64,000 nt of DNA from Liopterus haemorrhoidalis (GCA_963971575.1 OZ020622.1:2890279-2954278); one strand, 5' to 3'; positions 47,276 through 59,604 are shown, counted from the stretch's first letter. Notes: generated by a model from the sequence alone, not told the origin. A program made the numbers and translations.

Positions 47276-47457
47276 CCGGTTGCTATGGCGTAGTGGTCAG
47301 CTCATTTGACTGCTAACCATGGGGGCTCGGGTTCGAATCCCGGTGATGGCATGGATGTTTGTATTTGTTGTAAAAATTACTAATGTATTCATAATAAAAA
47401 TAAAGATATCCTGGTTAATGGCCATCGTAGCTACGACCAAAAATTAATTTAAAAAAA
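47276..47457 (+). mobile_element. tRNA-derived SINE with 13-bp TSD
   Basis: A 182-bp insertion is flanked by AACATTATATGTG at 47263-47275 and 47458-47470. The head (47280-47352) has an A-box TGGCGTAGTGGTCAGC and a B-box GGGTTCGAATCCC. A unique body and a short A-rich tail follow. The pol III promoter plus target duplication make it a SINE, not a tRNA gene. Confidence 0.92.
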
Positions 47458-47959
47458 AACATTATATGTGAGACATGTATGTTGTTCCTTAAATAATTCA
47501 CCCGGTATATAACTAATTCACAAAATTCTATGTAAGCTATCAATAATGTATTTGAACTACTCGTACCAAAGTACGTCCTAAGTTTCTATCTTTGATTGTT
47601 ATATTTGAATATGTTCAAATATATTCAAATAAACGGATGCGTGTTTTTTTATATGCAGCACTCCTACTGCGATAGTGGAAAAAGCGATTGAAAGAAAGCC
47701 TTATTTTTTACGCGTCACTCGCTAACTTCATCTCAAGTTTATCTACCCTGTCCGTGTTGAATGTTAGCTGAACTTAGCGCTTGAGTTAGCTGTTGTTTTG
47801 TAATTAATAAAATGTACATGTTCTGTTACTATGAAATGATTAAGAACGATTTGTGTTCTGCACTGCAAACCACATTAGTTATAAGCGTTGTACTAGCGAC
47901 AACTTCACAGACGTGGAGGGTATTAGAAGTGCATTTTTCACATTTCATACTACTCAACG

Positions 47960-48040
47960 AGTTACTGTGGCTCTGTGGTTATAATCTTACCTACGGAGTA
48001 CAGAGAACTGAGTTCAAATCCCGGACACCGCTCAGATCTG
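47960..48040 (+). repeat. tRNA-like SINE head, second type
   Basis: CTCTGTGGTTATAATCTTAC and GAGTTCAAATCCCGG are A- and B-box-like. Closure of the stems is poor and no tail was defined. A partial inverse piece (GTCTTACCACAGAGCCACAG) is at about 4981. Confidence 0.5.
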
Positions 48041-49210
48041 CGTTGATTGAAACGAAAATTAAGTGTTTTCATTAATTCGAAAAATTGACTAAATTTGCGA
48101 TGCTCTAGCGCCGAAACCGTTCATCCCACAAAAAAATTTATGAAAGCTAAATTATAGAGAATTTATTTCTCTTTAATTCGGTATAAACACATTTTTTTCA
48201 AATTTCGCAATGAAACGGAGATATTTGCATGGAAACACATTTTTGCACGGTTTCTAGGGTTCGAACTTCCTGCAAAAATTTTTAGTAGCAAATGTGACGC
48301 TCCTCAAGACCCATTAACCGCACCAATTTTTAAAACTCCCGCAAAAGAAACTTTTGCGGGATGTTAATGAATAATTGTTAATTGTTTCTGAATAAATCCA
48401 CATTTATTATTGTCATGCTATTTATTAATACACTTCATAAAATACTGCTGCATTAATTAATGCCCTCAATTTTTTCTAGACAAACAGTCTAGAAAGTTTT
48501 AAAAAATTGGAATTCCGAGGCACTACTTGTAACCATTTTTGAGATACAATTATTTTTTAAATGTGCAAAAATTAATAACTTATAAATACATATTGTTTGA
48601 ATGATAGCCGAGAATTCTTTTCTGTTTCGTAATATGTCAGAAACGGAATTCAAACCAAATTGTAAGAGTCCATTGTCCATTTCTTCACCACTGGACATGG
48701 TTACTCACGACAGAACCGTTATAAAATAATACAGAACCATAGAACAAGTGAAAACTCTAAGACAAAAGCCTATTAGTTTGATACAATTTCGACATGGCTA
48801 TGATTGAACGATCCATTGTAACAAGAGGGGTATAGTGGAGCGAAGAAGGAGGAAATAAAGGATGAAGGGGAAGGGGGTTATAGTTTAATGTTTATTAAAT
48901 TGTAACGCTCAGCTTGCTTTACTTATTGCGTGTTTATGGGCAACGCGTGGCAAAGTTCCGGTAGTTACTTTTATACTTATTCAGTGAAGAACTGCTTGAA
49001 ATTTAAAAGAAACACGGAATCAATTCCTCATAGTTCTCTCAATAGTTGTGGTATTACTTTGGAGGACCAGGAGATGTTATGCAACACCTCAAAATTCTAG
49101 TCAAGGTCCTCAAAATAGCCATTTACCGCCACTTCTTCTCAACATTTGAAGAAAGCCATTTTTGATGTTTCGCGAAGAAACAAAAAAATTGCTCAAATGA
49201 AATATTAGTA
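48041..49210. other. No gene seen
   Basis: There is a small hairpin CCCGCAAAAG-AAA-CTTTTGCGGG at 48338-48360. A purine-rich patch lies at 48830-48880. No gene was recognised. Confidence 0.45.
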
Positions 49211-49214
49211 CCCA

Positions 49215-49400
49215 CGAGCAGTGTAAATTAAGTAACCGGACTGATTTTTTATTTATTATTTTTTTTTATTCAAATAGAATTACAATTCAATATAGTGTCC
49301 CTCAAAATAACTTCCTTGGAAAGCCACACAGCCTTGGAGAAGAACCGTCTCCAGCAGAAGACGCTCGCGTAGCACAGTTTGGGAAACTCTGCTGTAGGGG
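49215..49400 (-). mobile_element. Mariner fragment with GTAACCGGACT end
   Basis: GTGTAAATTAAGTAACCGGACTG at the left (written in two parts: GTGTAAATTAAG, TAACCGGACTG) matches the termini of 52387-52722 and 57108. Next to it lies an antisense mariner C-terminus (TCAAAATAACTTCCTTGG, then GGAGAAGAACCGTCTCCAG). Confidence 0.6.
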
Positions 49401-49586
49401 AGTAAAAGCTCAGATGGCACCGTATGAACTCATACTTCAGGAAAGAAAACGGGCAAGTAAACAGCGGACTCTTAGGAGGTTCTTTATGCCATAGACATTG
49501 ATAAAATAGTGAATTTCAATGATTTAACATTTGATTTATTTTGAATAAATATGTAACGGTAAGATGCTTTATTTTTATTTCACTAA

Positions 49587-49845
49587 GGCCCGGTCTTTCC
49601 ACCTTCAGATAAAGTCCCAGGTAACTATCTGACAGATAAGGTTATTTATAACTTCATCTGCTGAGTAAATGTCAATACCACTCAGTGAATCCAATACGTC
49701 AGTCTCATTATCCATTAGATAACTATCCGATAGATACATTTGTATAGAAAGAAGAGATGACATTTACTCAGCAGATGAAGTTAAAAATAACCTTATCTGT
49801 CAGATAGTTACCTGGGACTTTATCTGAAGGTGGAAAGACCGGGCC
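49587..49845. mobile_element. Palindromic MITE, GGCCCGGTCTTTCCACC ends, copy 2
   Basis: It has the same 259-bp length as copy 1 (12884-13142), differs at a handful of positions, and is flanked by TAA on both sides. Confidence 0.92.
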
Positions 49846-52380
49846 TAAGAGTAAAATATTTAAGAATATGAAACAGATGCTTATTTTTTACATGGCTTTC
49901 TATTGCTCCATTTACGCGCTATTTTAGTGGAACCAATTTCCCGCATAAATGGAGGGATTACTGTACTACTATGTATTTAAAAAAAATCTTTTCCTCTATA
50001 AACTGAATCCTTTTTAGGTATTTGTAGGTATGACCAAAAATCCTTATACATTCACATCTGTCTGTATGATAGAAATTGTAGCGAACCTAAAGAGTTGAAA
50101 TTTTTCATACATATACAGTTGTAACGAATCGGTCAGTCCGCCAAAACAAAGACAAAATTTCAAAAACCACCCGTCACGAGAATTTCTTTGAAAGGCATTT
50201 TTAAAAGGTATATATTTTTTAGAATTCAGATAATAAAATAAAATTAGAAACCTTACGTTTAGAGTACGTAACTTTAGAAATATATTTTTAAATGGTTTAT
50301 TGTTCAAGAGAGATATTTGTTTACAGTTATTGCTTAATAACTTTGAGCACTAGCATCTTCTTGCACAATGCTTAAACCCTTTTTTCCTAGAAATGCCTAA
50401 AATGACATAAAAAGACACTCTGAAGACAAGATCAGACAGTTTTCTGTCCGGTTAGCATTAAGATCTAATTTGTTGAATTCTTAGAGGCACTGTGTCGGCA
50501 GTCTGGTGATCTATCCGATTCTATTTGTTTTAATCTTTTCATTATTTTAATATCTATATTTTAATCTTTTAAACTTGTACTGTAAATATTACTTTTAATA
50601 AATCAAATTAATTAATTTTAAACCGTCTTACTTATCGTGTGTAAACCTTCACCTTTAAGAACTTAAGTGAACAGCTAAGATCCAGACTATTAACAAGATG
50701 TCTGATCAGTCGGTTGGTAAGTACTAATACATATCATTTAATTCACATATCGTCTTGATGAACCCTGGGTAACACTCACGCCTAGTACTCGAACTCCTTT
50801 AGTCAGGAATCTCATTTCAGGTTGAGATCAGACTTTATATAATATCACAGGCTCGCTACCTAGTGGACAATAAATGGTACGTTGTAAAGTAACGTACCGG
50901 ACTTCAAAAAAACACATCACCTAAAAAATATTTACAAATTTATATTTCTTCCCTATGTTTAATATCTCGGTATTGTGGTACAACTTCAGGAGGACCAATA
51001 AGTGAGTTTAGACATTTAGACATTAGTGAGTGAGACATTACTCTGCATTTAATATAATTTGTGAGAGATGAGAAGATTTAAATTTACCTACATTCTCTTT
51101 ATTAATTAAGATATTAATGTCAAAGTCCATATGTTGGTTATTTTTAGTAATTTAATTGTGCATCTGTTTCCTGCAACGGTTAATTAATATTAATTTTAAG
51201 TGGTAATCAAAATGTTACAGAGAATTGACCAGACACAACGGTAGCTTACCGTAATGGATAAGAATGTAGCATCCACGTCTGTCCACAGTTACGGGAAATG
51301 AAAGACGTATTCTTTCTCTAACATCTGCACAATGCTAAAATTATTAAAGTAGGTTTCTTTAATAATTTACGAATATTTGTTCAACAGAAGTATCCGAAAT
51401 TTTACGGTCAAGCATGACGTAATAAAGATATAAAACAAAATCATCTAATTTAGAAACCAAATATTGGTCAAAATAGATCTTATTATAATATGTTTTCTGT
51501 AAATAATTTGCAGTTGAATAAAAATAATTAAATTTTTACTAATTATTGTTTAGTTATGTCAATAACTAGTTAGGTAACAACAAATACAAGTCCTGACCAT
51601 GTAGGATTTTTATTAAATGAGTTATTTGAATAAAAGCGAAAAGTTGGGGGATGTAAAGTTAATGTCAAAATTGTTTCGCTGACCCTCGGTAATGGCTTCG
51701 CGGACCCCCAGGGGTCCGCGGACCACAGTTTAAGAACCGCTGGTCTATTGAAAATATAACTGCAGCTGTAACTGCACACATTAGGGATTTAACTTCTTGC
51801 AACTGGTACCACTGTAAAAAATTTACCAATATCTGTGTTTTCTACAATAATTTTTAGATAAAGCTGCTTTTGTCAATAGGCTTACTCAGTTGAAGAAGTT
51901 AAAGGTGGATTATTGAGTTGAGTGTTCTTGAGGAAGATCATACTGTACGTAGCTTCAATGTGGACGTGTATGTTAGTTCTTATGTCCATCAAGGACAGGC
52001 AAATACCAATAAAAAAATTTCACCAAATACAGAAGACAGATAAACTGGTTTGTAAGACTTTAGCTTTACTTCAATATCTATTACATATCCTATTCAAGAT
52101 ACAAGATAAAAGGCTTTTTTAAAAACTGAAATTTTGAAATTCAATTTATATCATATACAGGAGTACCCCAATTAATACAATTTCGATTATTGATTACAGA
52201 TGCATTCTAAGATTTTAAAATCAAGGCCTTAATTTATAAGTTTTGTTTTTGTGCTTTTATACAATGAACCCAGTTTTTGGAACAGAAAATACACAAAAAG
52301 GCCAAAAACTATTTACAAAACTATAGTCAGAAGCATTATAACATATGAAGCAGATTAATTTAATTTATTTATTTGGTTTT
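49846..52380. other. No gene seen; scattered repeat pieces
   Basis: About 50955-51090 is an inverse copy of 15020-15130. A hAT-type end (GGGTCCGCGGACCACAG, AAGAACCGCTG) is at about 51695-51741. A possible tiny first exon is discussed in the findings (50698-50716). No other coding sequence was recognised. Confidence 0.45.
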
Positions 52381-52386
52381 AGGTAC

Positions 52387-52725
52387 TATAGTAAATTAAG
52401 TAACCGGACTGGCAACATAGCGTTTGATCTGGCAACATTAGGGTCGCGTACTTCTAAAGGCGGCCGGTGAACGGTAGTGTAAGTCAAATTCAACTCTTCC
52501 CCGATCATTCTGACTGTCAACCGACGATCTGAATGCACAAGATCCAGGATTATGAAAAAACTGTTTCACGAAAAAAATCGCTACGGACAAGAAAATTACT
52601 CAGGCGAGTTCAAACTCGTACTAAAGATGTATTACATGCTCATCTGCCGCCCCTCCATGTTCCGCGTCCCAAATGTTGCCAGATTAAACTCTATGTTGCT
52701 AGTTCGGTTACTTAATTTACACACC
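52387..52725. mobile_element. Mariner-type MITE, AAGTAACCGGACT ends
   Basis: TAGTAAATTAAGTAACCGG at the left and CGGTTACTTAATTTACACAC at the right are terminal inverted repeats. The left end also occurs alone at 49215 and 57108. No transposase domain was recognised inside. Confidence 0.7.
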
Positions 52726-53089
52726 TCGTATGTATGTTTGTCATAGATAACATTAACAAAAACTTACAAATTCGTGTATTAAGTCAATGAAAATCTTTGG
52801 GTGTATAGAAATAATTAATTTTTAAAGTTTTTTACAAACTTTATGACGTAAATCCTCTCTATCATAGATTATCCATACGTATCATAAAATTGTCAACATA
52901 ATTTAACACGGTATTATCTTATTCAATAATAATTTCTTTGTTAGAAAGTAATTTATGATGACGCTCGAATCTATGTTGGCCTCAACTGATATTTTAACCT
53001 GGGAAGCGTCAAAAAAATTCTGCACCATTTATTAATATTGCTATGCATTATAGTATCTGAAGAAGTAGCTTTAAAAAAAAATCATCTCG

Positions 53090-53545
53090 GTTAAAAATAG
53101 TATTAAATCGTGAACATTTTCGAGCGATTATTTTTTACTTTCGACGTGGATTAACCCAACAACAGTGCATCGATGAACTTAATTCGACTTTTGGCGATGA
53201 AGCACCATCAAGGCCAATGATCGATGGTTTGCTGACTTCAATCGTGGCCGTAGTTCGCTTAAGGACGAATTTCCTGAAGGTCGTCCAAAATCAGTTGTTG
53301 TTCGGGAAAACATTGATGCTGTGCGTGAATTGATACTGCAAGATCGTCATGTGACTTATTGTGAGATTGAGGTATCCTTGGACATTATTCACTATTGCAT
53401 GAATATTTGGCGGTCAAAAGGATTTCTTTGCGTTTAATCCTACATAATTTGACAATCGGAGTGGAAAATGCCTCAATCGGAGTGGAAAAAGTATTTAGAA
53501 AATTGGTTCAAACGCATGCAAAAGTGGTTGATCTTCATGGAGAAT
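53090..53545 (+). pseudogene. Mariner relic, N- and C-terminal parts fused
   Basis: Frame-broken remains of the mariner helix-turn-helix region (GATTAACCCAACAACAGTGC, CGATGGTTTGCTGACTTCAA) run through a LHEYLAVKRISLR-like stretch, then jump to the C-terminal VQTHAKVVDLHGEYFEKQ. The catalytic core is deleted. Confidence 0.75.
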
Positions 53546-54966
53546 ATTTTGAAAAACAATAAAGCCACTTTTGTTGGTAAATAATTGTTTTTGATCTCAA
53601 ATCCCGAAATATAAAAGGCAACCCTCGTTTTTACTTTGTATTATTCAAGATTTATCCTCCTGCGTGTTAAATTTCTAAGTATTTGAAATGTGTTTGAGTG
53701 CAGTTGTATAGAGAACAGTTGGTTGCATCGGCAACTCATGTTGAACTAGAGCGAATTACGGTGTTTTATGGATTTGTCTGTCTACTTGCAACATGACCGG
53801 ACCTTCTGCTTGCTTCCGTACCACTTAGATCAATAACAATCGGACACATCTATTCATATACCACTATAATGAATTAAGTAGCCCATTCACAAAAGCAATT
53901 AAATCCACTTATCATTATTTGTGGAGATCTAAAATACAAACAGGGTGTAACAAGTTGGAGGAAACTAGAGTTTTTTGTGATTTGTTTGGAGATATTTCCA
54001 TACAACTATCGAGAAAATCTCTTTTTTTTTGTGAAAAAAAATCTTTGATTCAGTAAAAAAAAAAATTGTATAGTATGGTATCCGCAATACTTATATTAAT
54101 AAAAATATAATGATCTTAACTGATTTTGCAGCTGGATAAAAATTTTAGCTAATCCAAAGTGCTGGGTTTTGTCCTTTTTCCCGGCGTTTCTAATTATGTG
54201 TGGTAACAGTATTAAACTCTGTTTTAAAATAATAATATACGAGGAATGTTTCCTAAATTCTGGTAATTGTGCTATAATTAAATTACGCAGAACTTATAGG
54301 CAATGTTATTGGTGCCAGACAAGTCTTGACATGTTTATGCAACTATCTAGTGCAATATTGTTCAGTCTGATTTAGGTGTTCGATTGATATAGACGCGTTT
54401 TCATAGCACTGTTTTTGTACCCTCTCTTTCTTGCCGAATGCGTTCTTCCTCTGCGTGAAACTGATTTCCCACACGCCAGTACTAAATAGATTTGCTGTAG
54501 TTAGGCAAGCCTTGTCCCCCCAAAAGAGCTAGCGCCGGATCTGCTGATAAGCGGAAGTCCCATTTCTTGAGATTTGTTTACCTAAATTTTATCCTCAATT
54601 TTGAAGTGTTTTTAAAGTGTTTCTTGTTGATTTTTAGAATTAGCTGTGTAAAATTATTCCATTGATTGAAACACTGGCTAGTCTACTGATCAAACACTCA
54701 TTGCTTAACGTAATTAAGCTAAGTGTCGATTTACCGTTTGTGTATATTGAAACATATAAGTAGCAAATAGTCTCAAACCTTTTGACCAACATATATTACA
54801 GAGTGCCCCGAAATTAGCTTTATTTATTTATTTATTTATACCCATGAGATGATCAATAGGAACGATTTTCCAATAAAAAATCATCTGTGGCCACCACCGC
54901 CATCATAAGTACTTGTATAAAATACATTCTAGCAGCAGAGTAGAAATAACTTAATAATTATAATAA

Positions 54967-55318
54967 TAAATAAGAAAAACCTGGCTCATCGATCACAGCA
55001 GAAATATACTGCAACCAACTGGACGAAATGATGTAAAAACTTAAAGAAAATCAGCCTAGATTAGTCAACAGATCGACTCCTATCTTGTTCCATGATAACG
55101 TTAGACCACAAACTGCACAAATCACTGTGGCAAAACTATAGGAATTGGAGTTGGCACTTCTTCATCATCCTCCATACTCATCAGACCTAGCCCCCACTGA
55201 CTACCGCTTTTCCGCAATTTGGACAACTTTTTAATAGGGAAACATTTTAACTCCGACAATGCTGTAAAACTAGCCTTCCAGGAATTCATTTACTCTCGTT
55301 CGCCAGGGTTTTATACTA
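54967..55318 (+). pseudogene. Mariner (DD34D) relic, second copy
   Basis: This is the same segment as 20705-21055, with different decay (PRPSPH-like frame shifts; ACTGACTACCGCTTTTCCGC). It breaks off at about 55318, where an inverse piece of another mariner begins. Confidence 0.75.
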
Positions 55319-55735
55319 CCGACCAATTCATTGGTCAAAATCCGATGAACGAGGCTTGAGGCTTTTTCCATTGCGATTGTCAAATTATGTGAGAACCAAC
55401 GGGAACGAATCTTTTTGACGGCCAAATGTTCATACAATAGTGAATATATGCTGGTCCCACTTATGCCCAAGGATACCTCAATCTCACGTTAAGTCACATG
55501 ACGATCATGCAGTATCAGTTCACGCACAGCATCAATGTTTTTTGAAACAACAATTTTGGTCGACCTTCACGAAATTCGTCCTTAATCGAACTACGGCCAC
55601 GATTGAAGTCGGCAAACCATCGATAAACAGTAGTCCTTGATGGTACTTCATCGCCAAAAGTCGAATTAAGTTCATCGATGCACTGTTGTTGTTGGGTTAA
55701 TCCACGTCAAAAGTAAAAAATAATCGCTCAAAAAT
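55319..55735 (-). pseudogene. Mariner N-terminal relic, inverse orientation
   Basis: The minus strand has DELNSTFGDEVPS, then TVYRWFADFNRGRSSIKDEF, then YEHLAVKKIRSRWFSHNLTI, frame-shifted in between. It is the same family as 53090-53545 and points the other way. Confidence 0.8.
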
Positions 55736-55782
55736 CATGATTTAATTCAATTTTTAGCCGAGATGAATTTATCAAGTTACTG

Positions 55783-56178
55783 TAAACAACACAAATAGAG
55801 GTAAAGGAAGGAAGAGGCCTGGTTGGAAGCAGAAGGGGAGAAATGGAAGGAAGGGGGATGAGGTTACTTGGAAATGGGGAGGAAGGAAGGGAGATAGGAG
55901 GAGGGGTGAAGAAATGGTTGGAAGGGAAGAGAATGGAATAAAATAAATTAAAGATGGGCGAGAGAACTGGAAGCAAGAAGGAAGGAGATGAGGGAAACCA
56001 GAATGAGAATAGGAAGAAAGAGAGGGACACTGGAGCAAGAAGAAAGAAATGAGATAACAAAAATATTGTAAATTGAATTGTATTGTACGTTATTTATTTT
56101 TGATTGGTTTATTTCTATTTGTAATAGTTAATACCCTGAACGCCGCAAGGCCTAGGGAATAAAGAATATATAACAACA
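55783..56178 (+). mobile_element. LINE 3' end, copy 1
   Basis: A purine-rich tract is followed by TAATACCCTGAACGCCGCAA and GGCCTAGGGAATAAAGAAT. It matches the inverse strand of 61898-62200. It is the 5'-truncated 3' end of a non-LTR retrotransposon. Confidence 0.75.
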
Positions 56179-57107
56179 CAAATAGCGCTCATATGTCAAA
56201 ACGTTCTGAGTACGTACACCGTCAAAAATGAAACTTTAAGATAGAAACGTCTGTAGACGGCAGCAGAGTTTAGCGCAACTCAGAAATATAAGAGGCAATC
56301 CACGTAATAATAAAAACTCACTAACATACCAAGTGCTTTGTAAAACTCACTCTGTGCCGGCCAAGAAAGCCTATTGGATCTCCTTCACTTATTAAATAAA
56401 TCTCTTAGAGTCTACTTGACCAACTTCACCTATTAAATAAATCTGTGAGACTCCGCGAAATGTGGAATTTGTTTTAAGTTGATAGGGTGTTTTATTCAAT
56501 GTGTTAAGTATCTCCTACATATGGAATTTGATCCTAATAACTTTCTTAACTTTCCCACCTGACAACAATCATGGTAGTTGACCTGAATAGTGTATTCTAA
56601 TCATGATTATAACCCAGTTCCGTTGTGACATAACTGTAGAAATACCAACGGTCAACATACACATTTTTTTAACAGTATTGAAAAATCTTGTTATGTGTTT
56701 TAAAACTGAAATGTTTGGCCATTAAAAGCCGTGAACGAATAAAAAGGAGCAGAGAAAATGAATTGGAAACGCGCGTTAGTGATGCTGTTTTTTATGCAAG
56801 ATATTATGCCGTGGGAAAAAATTTTATTCATTTAAATTTTGTAGTTGATACAATGTATACAATGTTAGCTTAAATGGTACTATAATGAGTGACGTAATAT
56901 GAATCGTACAATTAAGAATTAGTAGGCTATTATACTATATTTAAAGACGGTATAATGAAGACTTCTTTAATTGTTTTATCTGTCTTGTAATTTCAAACCT
57001 CAACAACCAAAATATGTCATTATACAAGAAGGTTGCATTGATTCGTTGGTTTCTTGTGTTTTTTGAGTATTTATTTTAATAACAAAATGCGTGAATACAT
57101 TAATCAA
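56179..57107. other. No gene seen
   Basis: A 61-codon frame at 56688-56873 shows no recognisable domain. An AATAAATCT-containing short direct repeat lies at 56390-56450. Confidence 0.4.
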
Positions 57108-57207
57108 AATACGAGGCGTGTAAATTTAGTAACCGGACTGATTTTATTATTATTATTATTATTTTTTTTTTCAAAATAGTAATCACTTCACTTATATTTG
57201 ATTTGTA

Positions 57208-58124
57208 CAAGGTGTCTCAAAAGAAATTTTATATTTAGTGGATCGATTAAAAAAAAAAGTAAGCCGTATATAGAAATTTTTTTTATTAATTATTAGAATA
57301 CACTTTTTGGGGATTTATTTCTTAAAAATAATATCGTCTAAATGTAGACCCTCGCGTTCTCGGCACTCATTTAATCGAACAGTAAAATTACTTATGACGT
57401 CTCGGCAGGTGGACTCAGGGATGGCTGCCATTTCGTGACGGATATTTTCTTTCTGATGTTTGCGTTTCGGATTCGTTGCACTCCAGTAGTGGCAGTTCTG
57501 CTTATTTACGTGGCCATTAAGATGAAAATGAGCTTCATCCGAAAACAAAATGTTGGTAAACGTTGAAAATCGCTCAATCACCTGATTTACGAAATTAAGC
57601 CTCTGACTGGCATCTTGGGGCTTTAATTCTTGCACCAATTGAATTTTGTAGGGGTGCAGCTTTAGGTCTTTGTGCATAATGCGATGTAATGGTGATCTAT
57701 GCACGTTTAAAGCACTTGCGCGCTTCCGAATTGAAAGGTTCGGGTCGTCACGAACAGACTGATTAACATTCTCCACGTTTTCTACCGTTCTTGATGACCT
57801 AGGTCGCCCGGATTTTGATTTATCCAGCGTTGTACCAGTCTCTTCAAACTTTTTAACCCAATGTTGAATGAAAGGAATGCTTGGCGCATCATTTAAGTGG
57901 CGAAAACCTCGAATACTGCAGAATTTTCTACGCGCTACAGTCGCCGAATCACCGTTTTTGTAAAACTCTCGCACGCATAACGCGCGGGTGCTCCCGAGAA
58001 ACGCTCCATAGTGACTAAATTCCCAAGAGCCAGGCTACCGATTGACATAACCCCCGCGCCCCTCGGATACGTTGCGTTCACGCAGTAAGCTAAATAAATA
58101 TAAAATTTCTTTTGATACACCTTG
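57208..58124 (-). mobile_element. DD41D mariner element, internal 393-bp deletion
   Basis: It has the same termini and TA duplications as 8856-10165, but is 917 bp. The transposase frame (57315-57974) reads KRKHQK directly into ENIRHEM, an in-frame loss of 131 codons that removes the second and third catalytic aspartates. A TTTC microhomology lies at the junction. A 1-base deletion near 57987 also breaks the N-terminus. The nonsense codon of copy 1 is absent. Confidence 0.92.
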
Positions 58125-58214
58125 TATAAAGCTAACCGTAAGAACCAATAAAGTCACTAAATAAAAGTACCTACTGATGATTTCATTCACATTTTTTTGA
58201 TTTTCTAAAAGGGC

Positions 58215-58567
58215 CCCAAACTCAGTGAGCCCTCAATATTCTCTCCCTCAAAATAACTCCCTTAGGAAGCCACACAGCGCTGGAGACGGTTCTTCTAATC
58301 CTCATAGCAGTGCTGGAACTCGGATACTGGAATAACTTTCAGCTGGTCGTTTATGGACGTTTGAATGTTTTCGAGTGTCCCAAAATGACGTCCCTTGAGG
58401 TGATTTTGTAATCTTCGGAAGAAAACGTCACAAGGACTCAAGTCAGGTGAATAAGAAGGCTGAGGAGCCACAGGAATGTTTTTACTGGCCAAAATCTCGT
58501 TTATTGAAATTGCTGTGTGACTGTATGAAAATGCTTTAAACCACCAAAAAACCAGGGTCCTTGACAA
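58215..58567 (-). pseudogene. Mariner transposase C-terminal relic
   Basis: The minus strand encodes NEILASKNIPVAPQPSYSPD, then LSPCDVFFRRLQNHLKGRHF and IPVSEFQHCYED, then after a stop LQRCVAS and GSYFEG. This is a SETMAR-type mariner C-terminus with D3 in SPCDVFF. Confidence 0.85.
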
Positions 58568-58667
58568 AATACTGTCTCCGTAGGCCTGCTGAAGTTATTA
58601 AATCATGAATTAAATTTTGGGTTATATACACCCGAGGAGAACCGTTAATATAACCCTATTGTTGTTC

Positions 58668-59604
58668 AATAGGGGATACGCATAAAATTTGTATTTCCTT
58701 AAAACTACATTATTTTGATATGTTAATGTTAGTTATGTCACCTAACAAAACCAAAATTACATTTTAATTAATATTATAGCCAAATTTTTGAATTAAAATA
58801 TTGTAAATTTGAAATAAGCCGACCACGGAGCGAAGGTTGCCGAGTAAATACGACTGAGTATGACGTCAAACGATAGGGGTTTCACATCACAGATACAGCT
58901 ACAACATAATCTTTACACGTGTGTGTATTGTATTGTTCGAGAGTTTTGTATTTGTTTTTAAGCAATTTTTCACGCATTTATTATTAAAATGGCAGATAAA
59001 GATTTTGTTAGGGCTCAGAGTGATAATTTACCCAACATTGATGCATTTATGCTCATGGAATATATGAAAAATAATGAATGCTACAGTGCTGAGGAAATAC
59101 GTGGTGTCAAAGTAATTTTTATTTTATATTCTATAACTTTATGTAAACAAACGCTGCAACTCTGTAAAATGTAAATATTTATGTAATTTAGATGTCAGAA
59201 TTTTACTACATTGTTTACATGAAGTTACAAAACGTTAGAGGCATAATTGAAATACTGCAATATAAGTTATCTATTTTAATATAAAATTTAATTCGGTAAA
59301 CATGTATAAATTGTTTTTATAGAATTAAACTTTATTTTAACTAAAATCACTCTAACTTTACATAACCTATGAAAGTTATTCAAACAAATAAGTTCAGAAC
59401 AGACTATGTACGCCGGTAAGCTAGTAGTGTCATACGTCAGTTAGAAGGGGTATGACGTCACACGTCGTTTTCGCGCGCTACATACATTTATGATTTTTTT
59501 AAGCCTTCAAATTACAAAAAAACAAAAAAAAACTGTTTTTTATGTTTATATTTAACAAGAGGAATATAATAAAAAATAAAAAAAAATCATGCCTATCCCC
59601 TATT
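58668..59604 (+). mobile_element. AATAGGGGATA element with first-exon-like frame, copy 2
   Basis: This is the 937-bp counterpart of 28977-29869, with AATAGGGGATACGCAT and GCCTATCCCCTATT ends. 58989-59110 encodes MADKDFVRAQSDNLPNIDAF then MLMEYMKNNECYSAEEIRGV and a lysine, followed by a possible splice donor (AAGTAATTTT). The reading frame is better kept than the rest. It resembles, from memory only, the N-terminus of insect proteins with SWIM/YqaJ-like domains that spread with transposons. Confidence 0.7.

Larger units (their letters stand above)
45485..47507. mobile_element. 2-kb foldback element with nested insertions
   Basis: Termini TACCGGGTGAATTA and the inverse lie between TA dinucleotides. 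Left arm about 45485-45985 and right arm about 46480-47507 are inverse copies (for example AGGTCGGCTGGTTTTTCGAT; GGCAAATTAATATTGTATTC). The right arm is longer because it holds a palindromic element (46946-47263) and a SINE (47276-47457). The AT-rich middle, 46000-46480, has no recognisable gene. Confidence 0.9.

Noticed and set aside
47280..47352. A tRNA gene
   Set aside because: A- and B-boxes are good, but the acceptor stem does not close fully and the unit sits in a 182-bp insertion with a 13-bp duplication and an A-rich tail, so it is a SINE.
55728..56060. Serine/proline-rich minus-strand frames
   Set aside because: They are antisense to a purine-rich LINE 3' end; the same pattern recurs at 62025-62309.
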